NCBI GenBank assembly: GCA_018433945.1
Contig: JAHDQF010000034.1
Span: 1 to 34,867, forward strand
Length of the DNA stretch: 34,867 bases
From: Proteiniphilum sp.
GTDB lineage: Bacteria; Bacteroidota; Bacteroidia; Bacteroidales; Dysgonomonadaceae
Reading direction: 5' to 3'
In this document: piece after piece, positions 18,310 to 27,336 of the stretch
Layout of the letters: each line of letters starts with the position of its first letter
How positions within the stretch are numbered: position 1 is the stretch's first letter
Notes under the pieces: generated by a model
The model's input: only the letters and a program-made list of their open reading frames with translations
Told to the model about the DNA's origin: nothing
The model's database searches: none
Program-made: the position numbers and the translations under genes

Positions 18310-18385
18310 CCGCAACCTTATAGTACTATAATATATGCTCCGGGTGAATCCTTTTTAATCCCATTATTGCTGGTTCACCGCAACC
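18306..18385 (+). repeat. 12-base direct repeat overlapping the tRNA 3' end (possible attachment-site scar)
   Basis: TTCACCGCAACC occurs at 18306-18317, beginning inside the tRNA acceptor stem, and again exactly at 18374-18385, 68 bases later. A duplication of a tRNA 3' end is the usual footprint of integrase-mediated insertion, but the interval is far too short to hold an element, so if real it is a scar. No further copy was found near the other end of the island (32.5-32.8 kb). Confidence 0.5.
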
Positions 18386-18701
18386 ATTCAGTGACGTTCA
18401 TTTAAGATTCCAAATATAAGTATTCTTAGAGAGTTTACCGACAACACTGCACTTTAATTTACCGAAATTACTGTATTCTCAGTTACCGTTAGCAGTTAAT
18501 CTGTCAGTATCATTGTTATTGTTCTTCTTTTTAGTCGTGCGTGGGGAATTTTTGAAAATTTACTCACTTCATTTTTAAATTCAATCGTGTTCGTGAATGC
18601 TCTGCATTTCTTTTTCCGAGCTGGGCTGGCACACTCTTTGGCTGACTTTGTTCTGCGGATGGCTTTGAGCGGCCAGCCAATGTGTGTGCCTGTTGCGGTG
18701 G
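18310..18701. other. Non-coding junction between tRNA-Val and the defence operon
   Basis: This 392-base stretch carries no convincing gene on either strand. It holds the second copy of the tRNA-end repeat (18374-18385), an AT-rich stretch to about 18600, and a long imperfect palindrome at 18628-18690. Base composition changes here from the GC-richer housekeeping segment to the AT-richer island. Confidence 0.6.
18628..18690. repeat. Long imperfect inverted repeat downstream of vsr
   Basis: Arm GGCACACTCTTTGGCTG (18628-18644) pairs with CAGCCAATGTGTGTGCC (18674-18690) at 15 of 17 positions, leaving a 29-base loop. It begins 11 bases beyond the vsr stop, so on the minus-strand transcript it could end or stabilise the defence-operon mRNA. 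No T-run follows, so it is not a classic terminator. It shares the short words GGCTTTG and AATGTGTG with the palindrome upstream of the operon (30238-30306), suggesting related non-coding elements at both ends. Confidence 0.6.
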
Positions 18702-19112
18702 CTATTCATTTAATATCCTTATTATTTTCTCTAACGTAGCATTAATTCTTTTCTCTACTTCGCATTCCCATACGACAATTACTTTCCAACCTAATTCTCT
18801 GCAATCTTTCTGATTCTTTTTATCTTTTTCTACATTCTTAAATAGCTTTTCCTTCCAAAATTTTGAATTTGTATCTGGAATTCTACCTTCCCTACAATCT
18901 TTATGGTAATGCCAGAAGCATCCATGAACAAAGATTACAGTATTGTGCTTGGGAAGAACTATGTCCGGTTTCCCAGGTAAATCTTTTTTGTGTACACGGA
19001 ATCTGTAACCATGTTGATGTAAAGCAGACCTTAATATTATCTCCGGTTTAGTGTTCTTCGACCGGATTTTTGACATCACCTGGCTTCGTTTTTCTTTTGA
19101 CCAAATGTCCAT
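18702..19112 (-). CDS. vsr: Very short patch repair endonuclease (Vsr)
   Basis: A 136-aa DNA nickase that cuts beside T:G mismatches formed when 5-methylcytosine deaminates, protecting methylated sites from mutation. Diagnostic features: the RSQVMSKIRSKNTKPE N-terminus, catalytic D50 in LPGKPDIVLP, FVHGCFWHYH at 61-70, and zinc-ligand candidates C65, H70, C73 and C117 that match the E. coli Vsr spacing. Its first 65 bases overlap the end of the upstream cytosine methyltransferase gene in another frame, as in the E. coli dcm-vsr pair, so translation is probably coupled. It is the last gene of the five-gene operon. Confidence 0.95.
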   Translation of the reverse strand: MDIWSKEKRSQVMSKIRSKNTKPEIILRSALHQHGYRFRVHKKDLPGKPDIVLPKHNTVIFVHGCFWHYHKDCREGRIPDTNSKFWKEKLFKNVEKDKKNQKDCRELGWKVIVVWECEVEKRINATLEKIIRILNE

Positions 19113-20214
19113 TCATTTTTGGTTTATAGTATTCTAATTCATTTAGAAATTTCTTGATTGATAGTGCAATTTGATATGCCAATGGAACAGGAACTCCATT
19201 ACCAATCATTTTGAATTTTTTACTTAGTTTGCCATCTGTAGTAATAATATAAGAATCCGGAACGCCTTGTATTCTTAACGCTTCCCGTACAGACAGTCTT
19301 CTGTCGTAAACTGGATGAAGGTGAACCTCATTGTTTCCATAACAAGCAGTTGGACTGTATTTCTTCCTATGGAGTCTTTTAAAAGAAGGCCGATAAGTAT
19401 CCCCTTCTGCAATCTTTCTAATTTTAGAAAGTTTTTTGAGCTTAAAGAATTCGTTGGCATTTGGAATTGCCAGTTTATCAGTATCGCTTATCAGTAGGGC
19501 TCCAATGCATAATTCTGGAGGTGGTTCTGGTAGTTTTTCCTTTACCAAATCCCTGCCTTTAGGTTCTCCCCAGTTAAAAGATGTTTCTGCTTTGGGATAG
19601 GTTGGTACAGGCCAGTTGAACCATAAATCATTAAGCGTGTAGAGAGATGTATCCTTTACAAGACTTTTCTTGACCCCAAATACAAAAAGTCTTTCCCTGT
19701 TTTGAGGAACACCATGGTACAAGGCATTCAGTCTTTCAGTGCTTATCAAGTATTCTTCACGGAATAGGTCCAGTATTGCATTGAAAGCTTTCTTTGTTTT
19801 CTTCAACAGGACCAGTCCAGGTACATTCTCCATCAAGAAAAAGTCAGGTTGCAAATCCATAATTCGCTCGTAATAATGATAAGTCAATGTACCTCGCAAT
19901 CCATCAAAACCATTTTTTGAACCTCTAATCGAAAAATCCTGGCAAGGGGGGCCACCAATAATTCCGAAAGGCCCCTTTACCATTTTTTTAATTTCATCAG
20001 TAGGGACTTCATCAATATCACATATTGCGCTTACCTCCCTTTTCTCACCTGACCAACTGCTCATGCCCTCTTTATAAAATTGAGCAAAATCCTTATCTAT
20101 TTCATTGGAATAGAGAGTTTTGAATCCCGCCATTTCAAAACCCATGTCTAAAAAGCCACCACCACTGAAAAATGATACGATGGGTAATTTATCTATTTGG
20201 TCGTTATGCTTCAT
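19048..20214 (-). CDS. DNA (cytosine-5) methyltransferase (DruM-like)
   Basis: A 388-aa C5 methyltransferase. Motif I is PIVSFFSGGGFLDMGFEMAG (11-30). The catalytic loop is IIGGPPCQDFSIRG with C91. The ENV motif is LMENVPGL (E129), motif VIII is QNRERLFVFG, and motif X is IGNGVPVPLAYQIA. The target recognition domain lies between motifs VIII and IX, so the recognised sequence is unknown. The start at 20214 (MKHNDQIDKL) puts its ATG inside the last codons of the nuclease gene, an 11-base overlap. The frame is open to 20301, but those 29 codons duplicate nuclease coding sequence. In this operon it most likely marks self DNA. As I recall, Druantia type II has such a methylase, DruM; a plain Dcm-Vsr pair is the simpler alternative. 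Confidence 0.92.
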   Translation of the reverse strand: MKHNDQIDKLPIVSFFSGGGFLDMGFEMAGFKTLYSNEIDKDFAQFYKEGMSSWSGEKREVSAICDIDEVPTDEIKKMVKGPFGIIGGPPCQDFSIRGSKNGFDGLRGTLTYHYYERIMDLQPDFFLMENVPGLVLLKKTKKAFNAILDLFREEYLISTERLNALYHGVPQNRERLFVFGVKKSLVKDTSLYTLNDLWFNWPVPTYPKAETSFNWGEPKGRDLVKEKLPEPPPELCIGALLISDTDKLAIPNANEFFKLKKLSKIRKIAEGDTYRPSFKRLHRKKYSPTACYGNNEVHLHPVYDRRLSVREALRIQGVPDSYIITTDGKLSKKFKMIGNGVPVPLAYQIALSIKKFLNELEYYKPKMNGHLVKRKTKPGDVKNPVEEH

Positions 20215-21271
20215 ATATTTTTGTTGTTTTAAGTGCTTGATAGCTTTCAGGCTTAACACCTTGCTTAACGTTATAAAATGCCACTTCTTTGCCAACGGCA
20301 TTTGTCAGAAAAGGCAAATAATCGTTGGTTATATGGGAAACTGTCAGCTCCTTATCATCTGTATTCAAAGTGGCATTCAGGTTTCCGTTGGGGAACTGTC
20401 TTACATTTGCAACATTTCCCCTTAAATCCTTAAATATTGAATCTGTTTCAGAAATCGTAAGCTCCCAATAAAAGTTACAAGCTGGACGGTAAAGACAGCT
20501 TTTGCAGTTATTCAGGTCAGGTTTTGCAAGTGCTTTAAGTTCGTTCATTTCAATAAGGCTATTGATTTCAGACAATGCATTCCTTGACTTACTTGCAAGA
20601 ACTTTGCACTCCTGTGGAGTAAAGGCTATCAGATACTCCTTCTTTTCCAAGTCTATGATTGAAAGCTCATCGGGATATTTTCTATATACTTCATTATGCA
20701 AATAAGCATACAGCTTTAGTTGATCTTCATATTCTTCTTTAATCGCCCCTTCGTCAAGAAGAATCTTTCCACTTTTGAAGTCAGACAGCTTGGTATAACC
20801 ATTCCGAGTAATAATTATATCCGCATACCCCCCGATCAATGAATCTTTTGCTTCAAGCCATTTTTCAGTCAGTATATTGGTATCCGTATTCTTGTCTTCC
20901 TGTACTTCCGTTTTGTCCCGGCTTTTGAACAGGGATTTTACTTGTAATTTTTTGATAGTGTAACCAGGGACATTTTCACTCAATGGAGTAAATAATCCAA
21001 ACCCCATATCTTCAAGAGCTTTTTCCTGCTTGGCCAGTAAGCGGTTCCATATACCGTCAAACTCCGTACTTGTCCTTATCTCACCTGTTAATATAAGCCG
21101 GATACATTCATGTATGACGTTTCCTAAATGGCTTGCAGGAGGATATGGTAACAAAGGGGAGGAATACGAATTAGCGAGAACTACCCTATATGGACAGCGG
21201 TTTATGACAGTGTACCTGCTTGGAGAAATCCGCTTAAGCGGTTTTAATATGGTAACTAATTCCTTTATCAT
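20204..21271 (-). CDS. PD-(D/E)XK (RecB/Cas4-like) nuclease with probable Fe-S cluster
   Basis: A 355-aa nuclease of the RecB/AddB/Cas4 superfamily (PDDEXK_1-like). The catalytic core reads HLGNVIHE (H48, H54), GGYADIIITR (D151), LSDFKSGK (D164, K166) and the RecB-type YEDQLKLYAY (Q184). C26 (INRCPYRV) plus C256, C259 and C265 (CKSCLYRPAC) form the N-plus-C-terminal cysteine pattern that holds a [4Fe-4S] cluster in AddB and Cas4. The C-terminal about 80 residues look like a small beta-rich add-on. Its start overlaps the helicase stop by 4 bases and it runs into the methyltransferase, so it is translated with both. A helicase coupled to this nuclease suggests RecBCD-like unwinding and cutting of invader DNA. 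It may correspond to DruF of Druantia type II; that mapping is unverified. Confidence 0.85.
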   Translation of the reverse strand: MIKELVTILKPLKRISPSRYTVINRCPYRVVLANSYSSPLLPYPPASHLGNVIHECIRLILTGEIRTSTEFDGIWNRLLAKQEKALEDMGFGLFTPLSENVPGYTIKKLQVKSLFKSRDKTEVQEDKNTDTNILTEKWLEAKDSLIGGYADIIITRNGYTKLSDFKSGKILLDEGAIKEEYEDQLKLYAYLHNEVYRKYPDELSIIDLEKKEYLIAFTPQECKVLASKSRNALSEINSLIEMNELKALAKPDLNNCKSCLYRPACNFYWELTISETDSIFKDLRGNVANVRQFPNGNLNATLNTDDKELTVSHITNDYLPFLTNAVGKEVAFYNVKQGVKPESYQALKTTKIYEA

Positions 21272-24200
21272 TCAGTAAGCAATTTTTGATAACACCATCC
21301 CGGCCTCCTGTGAAGGTTAAAAGTATCTACGAACCGTATTACTCCATTATTTTCCTGTGCCTCCTGGTAAATCTCAAATACTCGTTCGGCTAACCAGGTG
21401 TTATCAGGAACATCTGGTATTCCATTTTTATTAATTTTGCAATTCCAAAATGGGTGAATGATGATTACATAGTATGTCTTGTTTTTGGAGACCAGAACCG
21501 CAGGTAGTTCAAATCCCTCCAATACTTCAAATTCAAAACTTTCTGCAAAACTGTCCCGGAGCCTTATGGCATCTTCAGGCCACCCTTCCAATTCAAGAAA
21601 TCCGTTGAATTGACCATTAGTACCTGCTAAATAATTCCTGTTTGCCAACACCCGCATCAAAGCAATACCCAACCGCCAGTCAAGCAAGCCATGATAATTC
21701 ATATTCCTGAAAACCTTCAGGCAGTCATAACAAGCATCTTTGCAGGTTTGCCTGTGTGATTCCGAATGAATATTACCTAAATAGGTTATCCCTTCCTGTG
21801 GCGTTATAATCTCCCGGATGACCTCACTAATATTATTGAATAAATGCCTGACAAACCCGGAACCATTAGGAAGCTCGTCAGTCAGGATTATTTCAGCCGT
21901 ATTTCTACCATTCTCCAAAGATATCTTTCTTATGTCTGCTATTTCTATTTCTACCGGATCCACATCAAGTTTGTCTGCTATTACCCTTTGCAACAGGAAT
22001 GCTGCAGAGTAAAATGCTGACCTTATTCCGGCATAATTCAATGATGAGACCTGGTCAAACATATCCAGAGTAAGGGCAGGTGAAATATGTGTTGGATGAA
22101 TTCTTAAAATTTCCGTATTCTTATGAGCAGCAAGTGCGATTTTTTCATAGGCATCTTCATTGTCATGGATATTAAACCGATAACCGGACTCACTACTATC
22201 CTCTACTCCTTTTAATATCCATTGGTTACTGAAATTAAACCATTGGTTCCGGTTAAATGGGAAAAGGTTTCCAGTTCTTACCTGTTTCCCTTTAAACAGC
22301 ATATCCCCATTGGTATTGACCCGCCATGTAATATCCCTATCTGCAAGTTTAGCCAGGAAGTTATTACCGGTTGTTTCTTGTACCAGTGATTCTTCATCAT
22401 TACTTTCAGCGAGTATAGGAGGTCTTGAAAGCGTTATTTCAGAGTTTTCCTTTGAATCGCTACCGCCCGACAGGTTTGTACGGTAAGCAACCGGAGACTT
22501 TATTGGGAAAATTTCCACTCTTTCTGTTTCCCCGCAATATTCACAGATGTCTTGCTCTGGTTTTTCTCTTTGTGTTGCAATGAAATTGCATGTTTTACAT
22601 TTCACCATCCACCTTTCGTTATAAAACGGAGAGCCATTGACAATTACCGGATCACCCCAACGGCCATTCCTTGTAATATAATCATCCGTAAAGCCTATTG
22701 AAGTATGAATAGCCTTGTCTTTTGTTTTTTGGGTGCCTGGAGAAAACTCGTATATGGCAAGGTCTGTATTCCTGTCAATGGATTTAAGACCGTAATCTCT
22801 TCCATCAAATGTTATTTCATGATAAAGGTTTCGCACGGAAGTTGGCATACCAAACATGGGTAATACTCCACCCTCTGCAAGTTTTTCCGATATATCAACC
22901 GTTGAAATTTCATCATCCTCAATTACTTGGTTTACTTTTGCCATAAAGCTGTCAGCACCGTTGCTACTTATCCAGTCTGCCAGTTCTTGCTTCTTGCTTG
23001 GGTTGATACCCGGCTTCAATGCTTCAACTGTTCCTTCAATTTCCTCCCGGTTGCGGTCAATCCACTCCTGAACGCTTTCTCTGTACTTTGACCAATGAAC
23101 GGTTTTTCCAAATTCTCCATGAACGCTTGTCTTTCTTTCGTTTCTGGAAAGTGTCAATAAATCTTCACGTATATCCGCTCTGAGTGGTATAAAAGCTTGT
23201 CTTAATATTTCCTTTGAAAGAAGTCGCTTAACTATCCTGTCTTGACTCATTGTTAAAAATGGTGCTGGTGGTGGATCACCTGTTATTTTATCTGTGTGGT
23301 TAAAATAGAATTCATCATGGCTGCGACCCCTACAAAAGGTAAGGATTACCGAAAATGCCTGGCCTCTACGACCAGCACGGCCTACACGTTGCTGATAATT
23401 AAACCGTTGAGGTGGCATATTGGCCAGCATTACTGCTTGTAATGAACCGATATCTACACCAACTTCAAGAGTTGTTGTTACACTTAATAGGTCAATGCTC
23501 CTTGCTAGCGGTTGCCCATCATCTTGGAGTATGATATCTCTAAAATGCCTTTGTCGTTCAAACTGGTCATCCGTTTGGCCAGTCAATTCCTCGCAATGCA
23601 AGCGAATGGACTTTCGTTTTTGGATAGCAGAATGATAGGAAAGGTAATTGTCGTTCCATAAGTTCCGGCAAATATTGGTTGGGTTCTCTGGTAATAGAGG
23701 TCCTTCAGGAAACATGGTGCAAACACCTGCAGACCAGTGCAGGTGGGGACGTCCGCCTCTTTTGCTTTCCCATACGGGATCATCCCCGGCTGCTACTTTT
23801 ATATAAAGTTCTTGTGTATTAAGCCCCTGACCAGATAATACATTAAGGGTAGTCAATGTATTCAATATCGCATTACCTAAGTCTGCTTCCTCAACACTGT
23901 TGAGTTCTGCGACCTTTCTGATATACTTTTTGAAAAGTGATGGAAACGTATTATAATCTGTTACATCAAGGATCGTTGGGTTGTCGAAATCAATAGGCGT
24001 GTATTTATATTTATGTCCAAGTATGCGGATGGACGAATTTATTGCCTCGAGGAACCGGTCATGGGACAATCTTGCACCAGCAGCGTTCTGTGAAAGAAGA
24101 TCGGCAGTAGGGTTTACGGTCAAATAGCCCAGTCCAGATGCTTCAAGGGAATAAAACAGATTCCCAAAAAATAAACTGGCCAGTTGAACCAATGTTCCTC

Positions 24201-27200
24201 TTTTGATTTCATCCTGAAATTCAGGGTTATTATTTTTCCAGGTTTCTGTTTCAAAGTCAAACATTGAGTACCAGGGAGTGTTTGTCCGGGGGATGTTTTG
24301 CAGGTGAATGGATGGACCACCCGGATTAACACCCAGTTGTATGAAACTTTTGATTAAAGGAGCACATTCATCGGTATTCATCAAATGCACGAGGTCATTC
24401 ACACGGATTATCCGGTTTTTAATTTTTTCTATCTTCTGGACAGCCTTATCCCTCCGTTGCTTTTTTCTCGGATTGGGGTCATTTACGTTGATCTGGCTAT
24501 CTTCAAGTGCTTCCTGGACTTCAAAAAACTGTGACGGGTACGATTGCTCAAATTCACCAATATCTTCTCCATTTTCCAGGGCTCCCACAATCCTGGCTTT
24601 TGTCAACAAGTTCTTGTGAAACTCACGGATCAGTATTTCACGCAGTAAATCCGTAAAGTGGTTTCTTTCTATTCCATTAGCGATTTGTGCTGCATCTTCC
24701 CTGCTGTCGGAAAATACTATGAGTTTTCTCTGCTTCGCACTGTCGGGCAACTGATAAACCAATTCTTTTGCAAATAATTGTGTGGTTTTAGCAAAACCCG
24801 TCCTAAATCCCCGGATGGATGAACCTTTTGTCCTGTGCTGTTCATTAATGCCACAACCAGGACAAGTACATGGAAGACCTTTATGTGTATCGATCAGATT
24901 GCCAAACTCATCCCTGTTCACTTGTAACCTGATATCAGCAACATCGGAGTTATCCGAATCCCTGAGTACCCTGAAAAAGTATCCTTTTACCCAATTTTCA
25001 GGTTTTTCATCAACTTCAATGCTGTAAGGAACCACATCGCCCGAATATTTATTCAAGTATGCTTCCACCCATTGTGCCGTGTAATCAGTGGAAGTTGCAC
25101 CTCCAACGGTTAATTGCCTCCACCAGGAATCGTGTGGATGATCCCATTCACCTCGTGTCCTGTCGTGGACAACAAATTCCTGATCTGCTTGAGGCCAGAA
25201 CACACCATATTCCTGATAAGTCCTTTTTTCCACCAGTTTTGCCAGTGTCTTCTCCGGGATACCCTCGATATTCGGGCTTACCGGGAGCAACTCGCAAAAA
25301 GCATTTGTATCTCCTGGCGCTCCCCGCTTACCTCCAAAGAATGTTGTACCGCAATTATCACAATACAAAAGTTCCAATACACGGTGGCCTTCGTCTGATT
25401 TGATTCTCGGTGCAGGGTATAGTTTGCCTGCTGTCCTTGAATCCTTCGTGTTTTCTTGCGATGTAGAAGCCCATAATCCTTCAATGTTCCTGAAAAAGTA
25501 ATGAAATCGGAACCGTTGCAAACTCCTTCCAGCTTGCTGGAATAGGTTCTTGTAATTGGGTTCATCAAACATGGAGCGGGCTATTAAAAGTCCCCTTGCT
25601 GCCAGGCGTAATTCTCCTTCATTAATCTGGCCGAACAAAGCCTCGAAAAAATAAGGAAGGTCAGGCGGGTTACCATCCCCAGGCTTCCTGAATGTGCAAA
25701 CTGGACGTTGTATTTTGTTTTCATCCCGTACTACGCTGCACACATCAAATAATCTACTCCGGAGCTTCACTTCAGGATGAAGCAGTAAATTTAAGAAGTC
25801 CTCCACTGATGAGACTATGATATCAATACCGAAATTTTGAGCTAATGCATTACCTGCGGACACACATGCTTCCAAAAAAGCTGGATCGTTAACTTTGTAT
25901 CCTGTTGATATATAGGCGTTGCAAACTTCAATGAACGGCTCCGCAGGTAACAAACCATCGTCTTCCGACAGCGATTCTACCGGGCTCAATTCACCTGTAA
26001 CAATCTCAAACTTATTTTTAACATCTTCTTTCCTGAATCCAAAGAAGTCACCCACATACTCCAAGCTCTTTTCGTCATTTGGCTCCAAAGAAGCACTAGT
26101 GGCTAATATTTTCAACTGAGGATGGTCTGGATATAATCCTAAGCGCTTCATAACCAATTTCAGCAAGTATGCTATTTCTGTCCCTTGTGTTCCCCGGTAC
26201 AAATGCAGTTCATCGATTACAAGATGGAATATCCTGTTAGGTTTTTCTTGTTCACGCTGGTCTTCCGGCAGGTCTTCACAGGCAAGCCACTGACGTGTTT
26301 TTTCGAAAACCGGTCCATCAATATCCCGCATCAGCATGATACTTAACATGGAAAAGTTAGTAATCATTATATCAGGCGGGGCAACTTGCATGTCAAAACG
26401 GCATCTCATTTCAGCACCATCGAGCCTCTGAAAGAAAGACTTTAGCTCTATTTCATCTACTTCATTTCCCTTTTGCCTTTCTTGCTGTATATATTCCTCA
26501 ACTTTTTGTTGGTTCCTTTCAATTGCCTGCAATTCCCGGATAAGTGTATTTACCTTAGTGGTATTGATTTCCAGAATGCCATCCTCATTCAACCTTTCCA
26601 GTTTTCCCGCAACTGGGGTTGAACCATTGTACCTTCCAAATGAAATTGCGTTGCCTTTACTATTTTCATTAAGCCATGCTCTTACGGGGCTTGAATCCAA
26701 AGCAATTCTCAAGCGGGTCATTTGGTCTTCCACCAGAGCGTTCATCGGATATAATATCATTGCCCGCATTGCCTGGGGGCGTGTTTCGTGTGCCCTTTGT
26801 TGAACGTCATTGCTGAAAACAAAGCCGTTTTCTGTATCTACAATATCCCTTGGATTTAAAGATTCTCGCCACCAGCTATCGGTATGTTGTCCTTTCTGGG
26901 CTGGGGCACTCCATGAGGAAAGTTCCTTTGATAATTGTGCAAACAGTGGTAAGAGGAACGATTCAGTTTTTCCGGAACCGGTTCCTGAAGTTATGATACA
27001 ATTCTTCCCGGATAACGCTTCCTTAAGCATTCGGGTTTGATGGGCATGTAGTTGGTAACCGGGTATCAGTCCTTGACTTACCAAGCCTTTGAATGTATCC
27101 TGTTGCGCCTCGTTTAGGCCTGGTAAATCTTCAGGCGTAAGGTCATTAATAGTTTTTTCGCTTGACTTGTATTCAGGCAAAGGCTCAATCCAGGGTTGCC

Positions 27201-27336
27201 TATAAAGCACTTTGTCTTCATTTAACAGCGTTTCACGTTCATCTTCCAGGCTGTCAAATTTGGTCTTAAAAGCCGTTTTGACGTACCGGATAAAATTTTC
27301 CTTTATTGTTTCAAATGATCCAATGGGGTCTTTCAT
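21268..27336 (-). CDS. Giant DEAD-like helicase with DUF1998/MZB domain (DruE-like)
   Basis: A 2022-aa superfamily 2 helicase. Walker A is IITSGTGSGKTES at about 114-126, motif II is VIDELHLYRG (DELH) near 375, a TSAS-type motif III is LATSASLEPN, and helicase C-terminal motifs VTTTLEVGVDIG and QRVGRAGRRGQ are at about 1300-1330. Zinc-type cysteine clusters are seen near 650 (CDNCGTTF), 825 (CTCPGCG) and 1575 (CKTC...CEYCGE). The C-terminal MZB/DUF1998 signature CKDACYDCLKVFRNMNYHG lies near 1865. Size and architecture match DruE, the shared core of Druantia systems. DISARM splits similar parts into DrmA and DrmB and carries a PLD protein, absent here. Overlaps of 4 bases at both ends tie it to its neighbours. 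Confidence 0.88.
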   Translation of the reverse strand: MKDPIGSFETIKENFIRYVKTAFKTKFDSLEDERETLLNEDKVLYRQPWIEPLPEYKSSEKTINDLTPEDLPGLNEAQQDTFKGLVSQGLIPGYQLHAHQTRMLKEALSGKNCIITSGTGSGKTESFLLPLFAQLSKELSSWSAPAQKGQHTDSWWRESLNPRDIVDTENGFVFSNDVQQRAHETRPQAMRAMILYPMNALVEDQMTRLRIALDSSPVRAWLNENSKGNAISFGRYNGSTPVAGKLERLNEDGILEINTTKVNTLIRELQAIERNQQKVEEYIQQERQKGNEVDEIELKSFFQRLDGAEMRCRFDMQVAPPDIMITNFSMLSIMLMRDIDGPVFEKTRQWLACEDLPEDQREQEKPNRIFHLVIDELHLYRGTQGTEIAYLLKLVMKRLGLYPDHPQLKILATSASLEPNDEKSLEYVGDFFGFRKEDVKNKFEIVTGELSPVESLSEDDGLLPAEPFIEVCNAYISTGYKVNDPAFLEACVSAGNALAQNFGIDIIVSSVEDFLNLLLHPEVKLRSRLFDVCSVVRDENKIQRPVCTFRKPGDGNPPDLPYFFEALFGQINEGELRLAARGLLIARSMFDEPNYKNLFQQAGRSLQRFRFHYFFRNIEGLWASTSQENTKDSRTAGKLYPAPRIKSDEGHRVLELLYCDNCGTTFFGGKRGAPGDTNAFCELLPVSPNIEGIPEKTLAKLVEKRTYQEYGVFWPQADQEFVVHDRTRGEWDHPHDSWWRQLTVGGATSTDYTAQWVEAYLNKYSGDVVPYSIEVDEKPENWVKGYFFRVLRDSDNSDVADIRLQVNRDEFGNLIDTHKGLPCTCPGCGINEQHRTKGSSIRGFRTGFAKTTQLFAKELVYQLPDSAKQRKLIVFSDSREDAAQIANGIERNHFTDLLREILIREFHKNLLTKARIVGALENGEDIGEFEQSYPSQFFEVQEALEDSQINVNDPNPRKKQRRDKAVQKIEKIKNRIIRVNDLVHLMNTDECAPLIKSFIQLGVNPGGPSIHLQNIPRTNTPWYSMFDFETETWKNNNPEFQDEIKRGTLVQLASLFFGNLFYSLEASGLGYLTVNPTADLLSQNAAGARLSHDRFLEAINSSIRILGHKYKYTPIDFDNPTILDVTDYNTFPSLFKKYIRKVAELNSVEEADLGNAILNTLTTLNVLSGQGLNTQELYIKVAAGDDPVWESKRGGRPHLHWSAGVCTMFPEGPLLPENPTNICRNLWNDNYLSYHSAIQKRKSIRLHCEELTGQTDDQFERQRHFRDIILQDDGQPLARSIDLLSVTTTLEVGVDIGSLQAVMLANMPPQRFNYQQRVGRAGRRGQAFSVILTFCRGRSHDEFYFNHTDKITGDPPPAPFLTMSQDRIVKRLLSKEILRQAFIPLRADIREDLLTLSRNERKTSVHGEFGKTVHWSKYRESVQEWIDRNREEIEGTVEALKPGINPSKKQELADWISSNGADSFMAKVNQVIEDDEISTVDISEKLAEGGVLPMFGMPTSVRNLYHEITFDGRDYGLKSIDRNTDLAIYEFSPGTQKTKDKAIHTSIGFTDDYITRNGRWGDPVIVNGSPFYNERWMVKCKTCNFIATQREKPEQDICEYCGETERVEIFPIKSPVAYRTNLSGGSDSKENSEITLSRPPILAESNDEESLVQETTGNNFLAKLADRDITWRVNTNGDMLFKGKQVRTGNLFPFNRNQWFNFSNQWILKGVEDSSESGYRFNIHDNEDAYEKIALAAHKNTEILRIHPTHISPALTLDMFDQVSSLNYAGIRSAFYSAAFLLQRVIADKLDVDPVEIEIADIRKISLENGRNTAEIILTDELPNGSGFVRHLFNNISEVIREIITPQEGITYLGNIHSESHRQTCKDACYDCLKVFRNMNYHGLLDWRLGIALMRVLANRNYLAGTNGQFNGFLELEGWPEDAIRLRDSFAESFEFEVLEGFELPAVLVSKNKTYYVIIIHPFWNCKINKNGIPDVPDNTWLAERVFEIYQEAQENNGVIRFVDTFNLHRRPGWCYQKLLTE

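Noticed and set aside
18110-18310. 66-aa minus-strand ORF opposite the tRNA
   Set aside because: Antisense to a clear tRNA cloverleaf and its promoter; no protein family pattern.
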